A DNA stretch of 25,447 nt from an uncultured Megamonas sp. (GCA_900554895.1 USIX01000011.1:1-25447); one strand, 5' to 3'. Shown: positions 1-8,586, counted from the first letter of the stretch. Notes: generated from the letters alone by a model not told the origin. Translations and numbers: made by a program.

Positions 1-473
1 AAGCCGTGCAAAGACTTAACTATCTGGCGGATAAAGTAGGCGACAATATCCGTATATCCCTGGAGTTCTGCGGTCATCCGAAATGTTCCATCAACCAGTT
101 CGGCACAGCCTATGACGTGGTAAAAGCCGTTAACCGCAAAAATGTGGGCATCACCGTTGATACCTTCCATTTCCATGAAATGTGCTCCAGACTGGAAGAT
201 TTAAAAGCTGCCGACGGTAGCAAAGTTTTTGCTTACCACCTAAATGACTGCGAAGATTTACCGCTTGGCTCCGCTGAAGACGACAAACGCTTATGGCCGG
301 AAGAAGGCGTCGTAGACCATGCCGGCATTGCCGCAGCTTTAAAGGAAATCGGCTTTGACGGCGTATGTACCATCGAAGAATTCCGTCCGGAATATTACGC
401 TATGCCGCATGAAGAAAACATAAAAAAAGCTGCTGAAGTTACAAAAGCATTTGTAGCCAAATATTTTAAATAA
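1..473 (+). CDS. iolI: 2-keto-myo-inositol isomerase IolI-like, C-terminal part (5' end outside window)
   Basis: C-terminal 157 residues or so of a TIM-barrel sugar-phosphate isomerase/epimerase. The frame is open back to the first base of the window, so the GTG at 6 is an internal valine and not the start. The sequence is very close to the complete IolI at 12603-13436: both share SINQFGTAYDVVKAV, VDTFHFHEM, the YHLNDCEDLPLGS region and the TIEEFRPEYYAM end. The four residues that bind the divalent metal in Bacillus IolI (Glu, Asp, His, Glu) are all kept, in SLEFCG, TVDTFHF, AYHLND and TIEEF. The family interconverts inososes during inositol breakdown. A second, diverged copy in the same locus suggests either substrate specialisation (different inositol isomers) or an old locus duplication. 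More inositol genes probably lie to the left of the window. Confidence 0.85.
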   Translation, partial: AVQRLNYLADKVGDNIRISLEFCGHPKCSINQFGTAYDVVKAVNRKNVGITVDTFHFHEMCSRLEDLKAADGSKVFAYHLNDCEDLPLGSAEDDKRLWPEEGVVDHAGIAAALKEIGFDGVCTIEEFRPEYYAMPHEENIKKAAEVTKAFVAKYFK

Positions 474-536
474 AATTTTCAAACTGTGCTGTAATAAATG
501 ATACTGCCCTTTCATTTATTGCAGCCTTCTTTATTT

Positions 537-1388
537 TTATGACCGCCATCTTCTGCGGTAATTGCCCGGTGTCAGTCCTACATTTCGGCGAAAAACCTTC
601 TGAAAATAATTGGAATCATTATAACCTACGGCTGCTGCAATCTCCGTAACGCTCAAATCGGTATTAATCAGTAAATTCTGGGCTTCTCCCAGTCGCAGGC
701 GCGTAACGTACTGCATCGGAGAAAAATCTGTCTCTGCCTTAAAAATATGCGACAGATAATATCTGTTGGCATTTACCGCCTTCGCTATTATATCCAGATT
801 AATATCCTCCTTGTAAAATTTATCGATGAACATCTGCACTTTAGATGCCAGGGAAGCCTTTTTCTCCTGCTTACTACTGTATTTCTCCTGTATAACAGAA
901 CAGAATTTAATGATTAACGCTCTCGCTATATAATTGTTGAATTCCGCCGCCAACTTATCTTTCTTCCATATTGTTCCCTCCAGAATTCTAAACAGCTCCA
1001 GTATCTCCTGAAAATGTTCGCCGCTGTTTATAACGGGGCTGTAATGTTCCGGTATAATTTCATTTAGCGCCATATTATGAAGCTTCAGATTGCTGACAGC
1101 CAGACAATACGTTCCCCATCTGCTCTGGCGTCCTACCACTTCATCATGCAGTACGCCGCTGTTATAAAATATCAAATCACCCTTACTCGTTATATACCGT
1201 TCCTGATTTATCGTATGAATACCGTTTCCGCTATATACGAGTAAAATTTCCACCAGATTTTCGTGCTGATGCATGGCACGGGGAATTTGCGAAGCGATTT
1301 CATCAATCTTGCTCATATATTCAAGCTTCGGAACATATCCCGGCACAAAAACGGAATTATATTTGTTATCCACAAAATACTGCAACAT
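537..1388 (-). CDS. AraC-family transcriptional regulator with N-terminal cupin domain (paralog of 8701-9552)
   Basis: 283 residues. The N-terminal half is an AraC-type cupin sensor (HQHENLVEILLVYSGNG, then KGDLIFYNSG), and the last ~100 residues are a double helix-turn-helix AraC DNA-binding domain (YYLSHIFKAETDFSPMQYV, then VGYNDSNYFQKVFRR). The start is fixed by a strong ribosome binding site, AAAGGAGGTGA, five bases before the ATG. The gene is convergent with the iolI fragment to its left and divergent from the acetyltransferase to its right. It has exactly the same length as, and strong similarity along its whole length to, the regulator at 8701-9552; both begin MLQYF. This family usually activates sugar or polyol genes after binding the substrate in the cupin. 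By context the ligand is likely an inositol or derivative, but that is inference. Confidence 0.9.
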   Translation of the reverse strand: MLQYFVDNKYNSVFVPGYVPKLEYMSKIDEIASQIPRAMHQHENLVEILLVYSGNGIHTINQERYITSKGDLIFYNSGVLHDEVVGRQSRWGTYCLAVSNLKLHNMALNEIIPEHYSPVINSGEHFQEILELFRILEGTIWKKDKLAAEFNNYIARALIIKFCSVIQEKYSSKQEKKASLASKVQMFIDKFYKEDINLDIIAKAVNANRYYLSHIFKAETDFSPMQYVTRLRLGEAQNLLINTDLSVTEIAAAVGYNDSNYFQKVFRRNVGLTPGNYRRRWRS

Positions 1389-1507
1389 TTAAGTCACCTC
1401 CTTTATATTTATTTTACTATATAATTTTTCATAAAACACTTTTTTTATCAGCCATGCCGCGGTATAATTTTTTCAGATACAAATTGTTTAATGAGAGGAA
1501 AAGTTGT

Positions 1508-3319
1508 ATGACAAAAACTGCTAAAGAACTGCAAAAAGAAGGATTACTATATGATGTTTTCGATAAAGAACTGGCTGCTATAAAAGACAGAACATACGGT
1601 CTTGTAAATGAGCTTAGCCATATCTCGGCACTTGATAAGGAAAATGCCTTGGATTTGGTAAATAAAATTGTCGGCAAAATAGGTAGCGAAAGTTATGTTA
1701 TTCCGCCATTTCGCTGTGATTACGGACCGAACATCTCGATTGGTAAGCACTGCTTTATCAATTATAACTGCTGTTTTCTCGACTCTGCCCAAATCACCAT
1801 CGGCGATTATGTCTACATGGGTCCAAACTGCAATATTTTCACTCCGTGCCATCCAATTCACTATGAACTTCGCTGGAATGAAATCACAGAATATGCCCTT
1901 CCAGTCACTATCGGTTCGCATACATGGATTGCTGGCGATGTTATTATAAATCCCGGTGTAACTATCGGCGAAGGTTCCATTATCGGAGCCGGTTCCGTCG
2001 TTACAAAGGATATTCCCGCAAACTGCCTCGCTGCCGGCAATCCCTGCAAAGTAATCAGACAACTCAATGAAAATGATAGTAAAATTGTTGAAGCGCTGAC
2101 ATTAAATGATGATACAAAAGATAATGTATATAAACAGGAACACGGCTATATGTATTTTGTCATGGATAAAGCACTGCGCTCTCAGGTGGAAGATACGGTT
2201 CATTATGTAAATATCCTGAATAAACTTTCCAACAGCGAAGTACAGCGTCGCCGCGATTTTCTGCGCACATTCATGAAAAAACTCGATGAAGGTGCAATCA
2301 TCAACAGTCCGTTTTATATGGAATTCGGCAATCATCTGGAAGTAGGCACGAACAGCATTATCGACTGTGATTGCATAATGCTCAACAGCGGCCGTATCAA
2401 AATCGGCAACAATGTTATAATCGGGCCGAAAACAGGCTTTTATACTCCTGTTCATCCGTTTTTGCCCGAGCAGCGTGAAAGCTGGATAGAACACGCAAAA
2501 CCTATTACGATTGAAGACAATGCTTGGATTTGCAGTTCGGCAACTATTATCGGCGGCGTTACTATCGGCAAAAACGCTATTGTATGTGCGGGAAGTGTTG
2601 TTACCCGTGATGTTCCGGCCGACACTATCGTTGCCGGCAATCCTGCAAAACCTGTCCGCAAAATCACACAGCAGGATATTGAACAATATAAAGCGGAACT
2701 TGCCAAAGAACACAATCCGTCTTTATCCGAAAAGGACAAAATGGAGCAGCACTGCTGGTACAACATATTTGATAGTGAACTTATAAAGCTGCGTCAGAAA
2801 AACGCTTCCAAAACGGAAGCTTACAGCAGAATATCCGCCAATACACTCTGCTACAAAGATAAAATGGCCAGAGCCATCATAAATCAATTCGGTGAAGACG
2901 CCAATATCATACCGCCGTTTGCCTGCTCTTACGGAAGTAACATTTCCGTCGGAGAAGCAACCGTCATAAATCACAGCGGTGTATTCATCGACTCCGGTAA
3001 AATAAATATCGGTGCTCATGCACTGATAGGACCAAAATCTCTGCTCAACTGCTCACTGCGTCCGTATGATGCCAAAGCCAGAGACAACGGAATGGCAAAA
3101 GCTGCTGCCATAAATATCGGCGACGGTGCATGGCTCGGCGGCAAAGTAACAGTTCTTCCGGGTGTAAGTATAGGTAAACACAGCGTAATCGGCTCCGGTT
3201 CAGTCGTAACGCACGATATTCCTGATGATGTCGTAGCCGTCGGCAATCCGTGCAAAATAGTCCGCCAAATTACGAAAGAAGATAAAATCAATCCGTATCG
3301 CACAAAAAAACGAAAATAA
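1508..3319 (+). CDS. Tandem three-module maltose/galactoside O-acetyltransferase-like protein
   Basis: 603 residues from the ATG at 1508, which has GAGAGG nine bases upstream; an upstream in-frame ATG at 1454 lacks such a site. Normal LacA/Maa/NodL acetyltransferases have about 185-200 residues. Here three copies follow one another: residues about 1-187, 213-390 and 416-590. Each has an N-terminal helical segment, then a left-handed beta-helix of hexapeptide repeats, ending in a GNPxKxxR signature (AAGNPCKVIRQ, VAGNPAKPVRK, AVGNPCKIVRQ). Modules 1 and 2 keep the catalytic histidine (TPCHP at His115, TPVHP at His316). Module 3 has Arg518 in this place (SLRPYDAKAR), so it is probably not an acetyl transferase. 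LbetaH enzymes form trimers, so one chain might fold as an intramolecular trimer. The cytoplasmic acetyl-CoA-dependent role is a family inference; the acceptor is unknown. Confidence 0.88.
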   Translation: MTKTAKELQKEGLLYDVFDKELAAIKDRTYGLVNELSHISALDKENALDLVNKIVGKIGSESYVIPPFRCDYGPNISIGKHCFINYNCCFLDSAQITIGDYVYMGPNCNIFTPCHPIHYELRWNEITEYALPVTIGSHTWIAGDVIINPGVTIGEGSIIGAGSVVTKDIPANCLAAGNPCKVIRQLNENDSKIVEALTLNDDTKDNVYKQEHGYMYFVMDKALRSQVEDTVHYVNILNKLSNSEVQRRRDFLRTFMKKLDEGAIINSPFYMEFGNHLEVGTNSIIDCDCIMLNSGRIKIGNNVIIGPKTGFYTPVHPFLPEQRESWIEHAKPITIEDNAWICSSATIIGGVTIGKNAIVCAGSVVTRDVPADTIVAGNPAKPVRKITQQDIEQYKAELAKEHNPSLSEKDKMEQHCWYNIFDSELIKLRQKNASKTEAYSRISANTLCYKDKMARAIINQFGEDANIIPPFACSYGSNISVGEATVINHSGVFIDSGKINIGAHALIGPKSLLNCSLRPYDAKARDNGMAKAAAINIGDGAWLGGKVTVLPGVSIGKHSVIGSGSVVTHDIPDDVVAVGNPCKIVRQITKEDKINPYRTKKRK

Positions 3320-3332
3320 CTATGATATAATT

Positions 3333-3362
3333 AGAGCATGAAATTGTTCATGCTCTTTTTTT
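3333..3362 (+). terminator. Rho-independent terminator after the acetyltransferase
   Basis: Perfect 10-bp stem AGAGCATGAA / TTCATGCTCT with an ATTG loop, then a run of Ts. It lies 13 bases after the stop of the acetyltransferase gene. A TATAAT at 3326-3331 directly precedes it, and the next gene starts only 27 bases after the stem, so that gene's promoter must overlap this hairpin or it depends on read-through. Confidence 0.85.
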
Positions 3363-3383
3363 ATAAATGAAAGCGGTGATTTT

Positions 3384-4982
3384 TTGTTCAAAAAAATTTT
3401 ATATCTTTTCTTGCTGTGTTTTTTTCTTCTGCCTATAAATCTCATTTCAGCAGAAAAAACGAGTAAAACCATTTTATTCATTCCGCACGATAACCGCCCC
3501 GTTTCGTTTCAGCAGACAGCCGACAATATCCGCTGTCTCGGTTACGAAGTGATAACTCCGCCGGAAAAATACCTCGGCAACCGTACCGACCCGCAGGGCA
3601 ACCCCGACAAACTAGCCGAATGGGCAACTGAAAATATAAAAAAAGCCGATGCCGCCGTAATATCCTCTGACGCTCTGATATACGGCAGTCTTGTCGCTTC
3701 CCGCAAACACAACTTGAATGAAAAAACGTCTTCAACCCGTGCCGAAAAAATCAGCAAAATCCATAAAGCCAATATGAAAGCAGATATCTACATATTCGGT
3801 TCCATTATGCGTACGCCGCACACCGCTGCCGACTCAGGCGGACAGGATGACGAAAAGTTTATAAATCATGTTGAAAAAATTTCTGCCTATACGGCACTTT
3901 CAGATAAACAGGAACAAGACGGCCTTGACAGCAATGAAAAAACGCTGATGATGATTTACAAACGGCAAATTCCGCCGCAGATACTGAATGACTGGCTTTC
4001 CCGCCGCCAGACAAATTTTAAAGCCAGCAAAAAACTGATTGATTTACTGAAAAATGACGATATCCAATATCTTGTGCTCGGCTGCGACGACAACGCCAAA
4101 TACTCACAGACACATAAAGAACGACGCCTTCTCGATAAATACGCCGGTTCTGTCAAGGGTAAATCATATTATTCCGTCTCCGGCATTGATGAAATCGGAT
4201 ATATTCTTCTGATGCGGGCTGTAAATCATCTTGAAGGCAAAGTGCCGTTCGTCAGTGTCCGCTATGCCAACGGTGTGGGTGAAGACACCGTCCCTGCCGC
4301 TTCCAACGAACCGATAAAGCATACCATCGCTACGCAGATACGAATGGCTGGCGGCATGCAGGTCCGCAGCGATGAACACGCTGATTTAGTCTTTATGGTC
4401 AACACGGCAAACGATGGCTCAACCGGTGCTGCCAACGACCCGAATAATATCTACACGGCCAATGAAAATACAAAAAACTTCATTCGAATGGTACAGACAG
4501 CCGTAAACAATAATAAACCCGTCGGTATCGGCGATATCGTTTTCGGCAACGGTGCGGACAATTCTCTGATGTACGGTTTATATCAGCATCAGCTGCTCGA
4601 TAAACTCAATGCCTATTCCGGCTGGAATACACCGACCAACAGTACAGGTTACGCACTGGCAATGGGAATGGGAGCAATCTATACAGACAGAGTGAATATA
4701 CTAAAAATGCTCGAGGTACGCTATCTGGATGATTGGCTTTATCAGTCAAACGTACGCCAATACGTAGCAAACCGGCTCGACAGCATATTAAGCCGCGGTG
4801 AATACAACGAACTCAATGATAAAAAATTCCGTGCCCAGCAGATGGCAACGGCCGAACTGCGCCGCCTGATAAAATTATACGGTCTTGACGAATTTGAAGG
4901 TCAATCCTATGTATCGAAGGCTTCTATCGAATTTCCCTGGAACAGAATGTATGAAGCCGCCATTATTTTCCCGAAAAAATAA
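3384..4982 (+). CDS. Secreted DUF4127 family protein
   Basis: 532 residues starting at a TTG, with GCGGTGA five bases upstream. Residues 1-23 form a clear signal peptide (MFKKILYLF, hydrophobic core, ISA then EKTSK), so the protein is exported. The mature protein begins with ILFIPHDNRPVS (residues 30-41), which matches the N-terminal P-x-D-x-RPV signature I associate with DUF4127, a family of about 500 residues with no established function. Other conserved-looking segments are SSDALIYGSLVASR, the RTPH stretch, LVLGCDDNAKYSQTH and GVGEDTVPA, rich in Asp, His and Arg as in a metal or glycan active site. It runs into a bidirectional terminator shared with the next, convergent gene. No catalytic role is claimed. 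Confidence 0.8.
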   Translation: MFKKILYLFLLCFFLLPINLISAEKTSKTILFIPHDNRPVSFQQTADNIRCLGYEVITPPEKYLGNRTDPQGNPDKLAEWATENIKKADAAVISSDALIYGSLVASRKHNLNEKTSSTRAEKISKIHKANMKADIYIFGSIMRTPHTAADSGGQDDEKFINHVEKISAYTALSDKQEQDGLDSNEKTLMMIYKRQIPPQILNDWLSRRQTNFKASKKLIDLLKNDDIQYLVLGCDDNAKYSQTHKERRLLDKYAGSVKGKSYYSVSGIDEIGYILLMRAVNHLEGKVPFVSVRYANGVGEDTVPAASNEPIKHTIATQIRMAGGMQVRSDEHADLVFMVNTANDGSTGAANDPNNIYTANENTKNFIRMVQTAVNNNKPVGIGDIVFGNGADNSLMYGLYQHQLLDKLNAYSGWNTPTNSTGYALAMGMGAIYTDRVNILKMLEVRYLDDWLYQSNVRQYVANRLDSILSRGEYNELNDKKFRAQQMATAELRRLIKLYGLDEFEGQSYVSKASIEFPWNRMYEAAIIFPKK

Positions 4983-4994
4983 ACCCAACAAAAA

Positions 4995-5025
4995 AAGGAA
5001 GCAAATAATTGCTTCCTTATTTTTT
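4995..5025. terminator. Bidirectional terminator between convergent genes
   Basis: Perfect 10-bp stem AAGGAAGCAA / TTGCTTCCTT with an ATAA loop, A-run on the left and T-run on the right, so it can work in both directions. The TAA of the minus-strand DMT transporter (5017-5019) lies inside the right arm. Confidence 0.88.
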
Positions 5026-5922
5026 ATTTAACGCCATTTTCAACTGTTCACTGTGAGTCGTGATATATACACCGACAAATATTGCCAATGCGCCGGAAAT
5101 CTGCATGATGCCTATTTCCTCGTTCAAAAATACAGCACCGCAGAGCATACCGAATATCGGCGTCAGATTGGAAAAAATCGCCGCCATGCTCGGACCGGCA
5201 TTTTTCACGCCGATATTCCAAAACAGCATGGAACCTACACCGCCGCATAATACGACGAAAGCAAAACTGCCCCAACCGACGCCGTCAAGGTTGATATATC
5301 CCAGCTGGTCGGTACACATAGCAAACAATGCCACTTCAATCGAACCGAGCAGTCCCGACCACGCCGTAACGGCAATAGCCGATAAATGTTTCATAACACG
5401 AAGCCCGATAATTGAATATGCCGCCCAGACAATCTGACAGGTAAAAAACAAAATATCGCCGGGATTAAACCGGAAATTCGTCAGAATTTCCCAAGACCCT
5501 TTCGTTATCAGAAAAATAACCCCGATAAAGGATATAATAATACCTATCCACTGCAACAACTTCAGCCGCTCACGAATAAATACCGCTGACAGCAGAGCTG
5601 TAACGGCAGGACCCGTCGCCGCAATCAGAGTGCAGTTTGTGATAGTGGAATATTTAAGTCCTGTAAATTGCGACACATTATTTATGGCAATCCCGGTAAG
5701 ACCCATTAACAGTAGCGGAATTACACAATTTTTAGGAGGTATGAATTTTTTCTCATGCCTTAAATACATTAATGCAAACAAAATCATACTGATTAACAGA
5801 TATCTAAGACAAGTAAGCGAAGCCGGCGTCCAGCTCGCAATCAGAATTTTTATGCAAAGAGGCTGGATACCCCAAAATATTGTAGCAAGTGATAATAATA
5901 AATACGTCTGATTTTGAGGCAT
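5017..5922 (-). CDS. EamA/DMT-family drug/metabolite transporter
   Basis: 301 residues, almost wholly hydrophobic with about ten membrane segments, the usual 2 x 5 layout of EamA proteins. It begins with LLLSLATIFWGIQPL, a typical first helix for this family, and has the second EamA repeat from about residue 150 (GDILFFTCQIVWAAYSIIGL) ending with a GALAIFVGVYIT helix. The start ATG has AGAAGGTG five bases upstream. The gene begins 15 bases after the GntP permease gene and is probably co-transcribed with it. DMT proteins export or exchange small metabolites and the substrate cannot be read from sequence. Neighbouring inositol genes make an inositol-derived metabolite possible but unproven. Confidence 0.87.
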   Translation of the reverse strand: MPQNQTYLLLSLATIFWGIQPLCIKILIASWTPASLTCLRYLLISMILFALMYLRHEKKFIPPKNCVIPLLLMGLTGIAINNVSQFTGLKYSTITNCTLIAATGPAVTALLSAVFIRERLKLLQWIGIIISFIGVIFLITKGSWEILTNFRFNPGDILFFTCQIVWAAYSIIGLRVMKHLSAIAVTAWSGLLGSIEVALFAMCTDQLGYINLDGVGWGSFAFVVLCGGVGSMLFWNIGVKNAGPSMAAIFSNLTPIFGMLCGAVFLNEEIGIMQISGALAIFVGVYITTHSEQLKMALNKK

Positions 5923-5937
5923 ATGGACACCTTCTTT

Positions 5938-7353
5938 TTACACAAGACCGAACAGCATATACGCAATCAGACAGACAAACGCTACAAAGAATTTAAGTAC
6001 CGTCAAAATAAATACATCGTAATAAGATTCCTTATGCGTAAGGCCGCAAACGGCAATCAACGTAACAAGTGCACCGGCATGTGGCATACTGTCAAAACCT
6101 TCGGAAGCGATGCAGACAATGCGATGCAGAACTTCCGGCGACATGCCGACCTGCTGCGCCCATGTAAGCCATTCCTGACCGAATGTGCCTACTGTAATCA
6201 TCAATCCGGCAGAAGATGAACCGGTAATCGCAACCATGATATTGGTCGTAATAATCGAAGAAAACAGAGGACCATCGCCGAGTGAAAGACCGAGTAGTGC
6301 CGATTTTATCATGGCAAAAGCCGGCAAAGCTGCGATAACACAGCCGAAAGCATAACCGGAAGCAACATTGAGTACAGCCGATGTGGAACCGATAGCTCCG
6401 GCATTAATCGGATGCATAACGCCGCCCAAACGTTTCAATTTTTTACGGCCAATCCATGCCGCAACGATACTGCTCAAAATAAGCGCCACATTAATTGACC
6501 AGATTGCCTGCACTTTTGCTACGCTTGCCGCAATCAGAGAAAGATTGAGCGGTGCAAAAGTGCTCAAGCTGTTTTCATCCCAATGAAAAGCCCAGTCCCA
6601 GTTAAACGGATTGCTGACATACAGATTAATCACGATAACCATGATGAGCGGGACACAGGACAGTCGCCAATCCGGCAGTTCTTCCGTATTATCTTCCGGC
6701 TCATTTAATATATGCTTGCCGTATCCTTCACCTTTGTTTTTCAAAGATTTTGCACGATAGGAAATCCAAACATACGCAATGATAAAGAAGAGTACCGATG
6801 CTAATAATCCTTGACCGATACCTGCCCATGTAGTCGTACCGAACACAGCCGCCGGAATAATATTCTGGATTTGCGGCGTTCCTGGAAGTGATACCATACT
6901 GTAAGTAAAAATACCCATCCATAAAATAGCTGGCAACAGTCTTTTCGGAATATCCGCCTGTTTAAATAAAATGGCAGCAAACGGATACATAACAAAAGCC
7001 ACGACAAATACACTGAGACCGCCGTAAGTCAAAACACCGCAGCCTAAAAGTACGGCAAGAACAGCACGTTCCTTACCGAGAACCGATACTATTTTGGAAG
7101 CAACGGAAGCTGCCAGGCCGCCTTCCTCCATGATTTTAGCAAAAGCTGCACCCAATAAGAAAACAGGATAATAACTTTTAATATATTCAGCCGCTTTTGT
7201 CATATACAGTTCACTGTAAACCGGCATAGAAGCATAATCACTTGTCAGTGCCGCCAATACGGCAAAAACCGGCGCAATAAAAATAAGTGAAAAGCCTCTG
7301 TAGGCAAAAACCATTAGTAATATTAAACTTAAAATAATAATAGCTAAGTCCAC
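5938..7353 (-). CDS. GntP-family permease (gluconate-type organic acid:H+ symporter)
   Basis: 471 residues with about 12 hydrophobic segments. The sequence shows the GntP family pattern: N-terminal helices, LLGAAFAKIMEEGG around residue 72, LTYGGLSVFVVAFVMYP, and SLPGTPQIQNIIPA. The start is GTG (7351-7353), with a good AGGAGGT site seven bases upstream. GntP proteins import sugar acids and hydroxy acids such as gluconate, fructuronate and related compounds. The gene lies downstream of iolE on the same strand behind an intervening hairpin terminator, and upstream of the DMT transporter gene. The substrate is unknown. A carboxylate linked to inositol catabolism, for example a uronate or a product acid, is plausible by position only. 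Confidence 0.85.
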   Translation of the reverse strand: MDLAIIILSLILLMVFAYRGFSLIFIAPVFAVLAALTSDYASMPVYSELYMTKAAEYIKSYYPVFLLGAAFAKIMEEGGLAASVASKIVSVLGKERAVLAVLLGCGVLTYGGLSVFVVAFVMYPFAAILFKQADIPKRLLPAILWMGIFTYSMVSLPGTPQIQNIIPAAVFGTTTWAGIGQGLLASVLFFIIAYVWISYRAKSLKNKGEGYGKHILNEPEDNTEELPDWRLSCVPLIMVIVINLYVSNPFNWDWAFHWDENSLSTFAPLNLSLIAASVAKVQAIWSINVALILSSIVAAWIGRKKLKRLGGVMHPINAGAIGSTSAVLNVASGYAFGCVIAALPAFAMIKSALLGLSLGDGPLFSSIITTNIMVAITGSSSAGLMITVGTFGQEWLTWAQQVGMSPEVLHRIVCIASEGFDSMPHAGALVTLIAVCGLTHKESYYDVFILTVLKFFVAFVCLIAYMLFGLV

Positions 7354-7382
7354 GCCAAAAACCTCCTAAAAATTTTTTATGT

Positions 7383-7416
7383 AAAAAAGCCTTCCTGCTA
7401 CGGGGAAGGCTTTTTT
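7383..7416 (-). terminator. Terminator after iolE
   Basis: 13-bp stem AAAAAAGCCTTCC / GGAAGGCTTTTTT with an eight-base loop; on the minus strand it ends in a T-run. It lies 14 bases after the iolE stop and before the GntP gene, so GntP and DMT need their own promoter or partial read-through. Confidence 0.85.
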
Positions 7417-7430
7417 AATTGTTCAATTAA

Positions 7431-8318
7431 TTATAAGCCGGAAACTTCATTAATATATTTTCTAGCTTTCATAGCATATTCAAGCGGATTTGCAACAGCC
7501 GGGTCCTGTTCAGCTTCAACCATTGTCCATCCTTCATAATTGTTTTCCTTGAGAATATCAAAAACAGGTTTGAAATCGATGCAGCCGTCACCAGGAACTG
7601 TGAACATGCCCATTCTTACGCCGTCTAAGAAGCTCAGGTTTTCATTTTTAACTTTTTCCACGAGTTCTTTACGAACATCTTTTAAATGAACGTGTTTAAT
7701 ACGATTTACATATTTTTTCAAAACAGCGATGTGGTCTTCACCGGAGCATACAAGATGACCAGTATCATATAAGAGATATACGAGGTTCGGGTCTGTCATT
7801 TCCATGAGTTTATCAATTTCTTCCGTTGTCTGAACGCCAGTACCCATATGATGATGGTAAACAACCTTCATGCCTTTTTCAGCAGCGAGTTCGCCGAGCT
7901 TATTAAGTCCTTCAGCCACTTTCTGCCACTGTTCGTCAGTGTTGTACGGTTTGCCGGCAAATACAGGAGTAGTAAGCTGTCCCTGAACACTGTTGCCCTG
8001 TTCGGAAACAACGACAACTTTTGCACCCATAGCATGTAAAAAGTCGCGATGAGCTTTAAAAGCTTCTGCTGTTTCTTCATACGGTTTAGTTGTAAGGAAA
8101 GAGCTGAACCATGCACTTGCAACACTGAGGCCACGCAGAGAAAGAGCTTTTTTCAGTTCATCCACATCTTTCGGAAATTTGCCGCCCATTTCGCAGCCTT
8201 TAAATCCTGCCAGTGCCATTTCACTTACACACTGCTGGAAAGTGTTTTCCTTGCCCAAATCCGGCATGTCGTCATTTGTCCAACCGATAGGGCAGATACC
8301 TAATTTAATGTTTGCCAT
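7431..8318 (-). CDS. iolE: Inosose dehydratase (2-keto-myo-inositol dehydratase) IolE
   Basis: 295 residues from the ATG at 8318. The longer frame from 8333 only adds the codons that make up the GGAGGAATTT ribosome binding site, so 8318 is the true start. The protein shows IolE signatures: [16 protein letters not shown] at the N-terminus, YHHHMGTG (154-161), YDTGH (184-188), HVHLKD (209-214) and FTVPGDG (239-245). It is a TIM-barrel enzyme of the AP endonuclease 2 fold and needs a divalent metal (Co or Mn in Bacillus). It dehydrates scyllo-inosose to 3D-trihydroxycyclohexane-1,2-dione, the second step of inositol breakdown. It stands alone between a terminator and a long structured upstream region, apart from iolG and the iolJ-iolC-iolD operon. 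Confidence 0.95.
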   Translation of the reverse strand: MANIKLGICPIGWTNDDMPDLGKENTFQQCVSEMALAGFKGCEMGGKFPKDVDELKKALSLRGLSVASAWFSSFLTTKPYEETAEAFKAHRDFLHAMGAKVVVVSEQGNSVQGQLTTPVFAGKPYNTDEQWQKVAEGLNKLGELAAEKGMKVVYHHHMGTGVQTTEEIDKLMEMTDPNLVYLLYDTGHLVCSGEDHIAVLKKYVNRIKHVHLKDVRKELVEKVKNENLSFLDGVRMGMFTVPGDGCIDFKPVFDILKENNYEGWTMVEAEQDPAVANPLEYAMKARKYINEVSGL

Positions 8319-8387
8319 AAGAAATTCCTCCAAATTTATAAAATAAAAATTTAATATATAATGGTTAATAACTAACCTTTTTTGCAG

Positions 8388-8412
8388 GGATAAATGTCAA
8401 AAACATTTATCC
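8388..8412. promoter_or_regulatory. Perfect inverted repeat upstream of iolE, possible operator
   Basis: GGATAAATGT, five bases, ACATTTATCC: a perfect 10-bp palindrome with a 5-bp centre, about 70 bp before the iolE start. It is not followed by a T-run on either strand, so it does not look like a terminator. On the minus strand it contains TTGACA, a consensus -35 hexamer. The regulator is unknown. Confidence 0.45.
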
Positions 8413-8468
8413 AGAGAGTTGAAATTTAAATAATGATTAGAAGAGAATATAGTTTATTTATATAAACA

Positions 8469-8534
8469 TATGCTATAAATATGCGCGGAGATGTACGATG
8501 GAGTAATACATCTCCACCAGCTGTATATAGCATA
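8469..8534. repeat. Two nested inverted repeats, 66 bp
   Basis: Outer arms TATGCTATA (8469-8477) and TATAGCATA (8526-8534), inner arms GGAGATGTA (8487-8495) and TACATCTCC (8507-8515). All four arms pair perfectly and share one centre, so the RNA from either strand could fold into one long interrupted hairpin. Possible roles are an untranslated leader structure or a multi-site operator. Confidence 0.55.
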
Positions 8535-8586
8535 ATAAAAAAGGGGGCTATATAATTTATTTGAACATGTAATGAATATATTATGA

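Noticed and set aside
1547..2713. Minus-strand frames opposite the acetyltransferase (for example 1547-2062 and 2102-2713)
   Set aside because: Their sequences are complements of the hexapeptide-repeat gene, with repeated Asn/Ile/Ala patterns that arise from the repeats, and there are no start signals.
8487..8515. CRISPR-like or riboswitch interpretation of the repeats upstream of iolE
   Set aside because: Only one copy of each arm, no spacers, and no match to a riboswitch core that I know.
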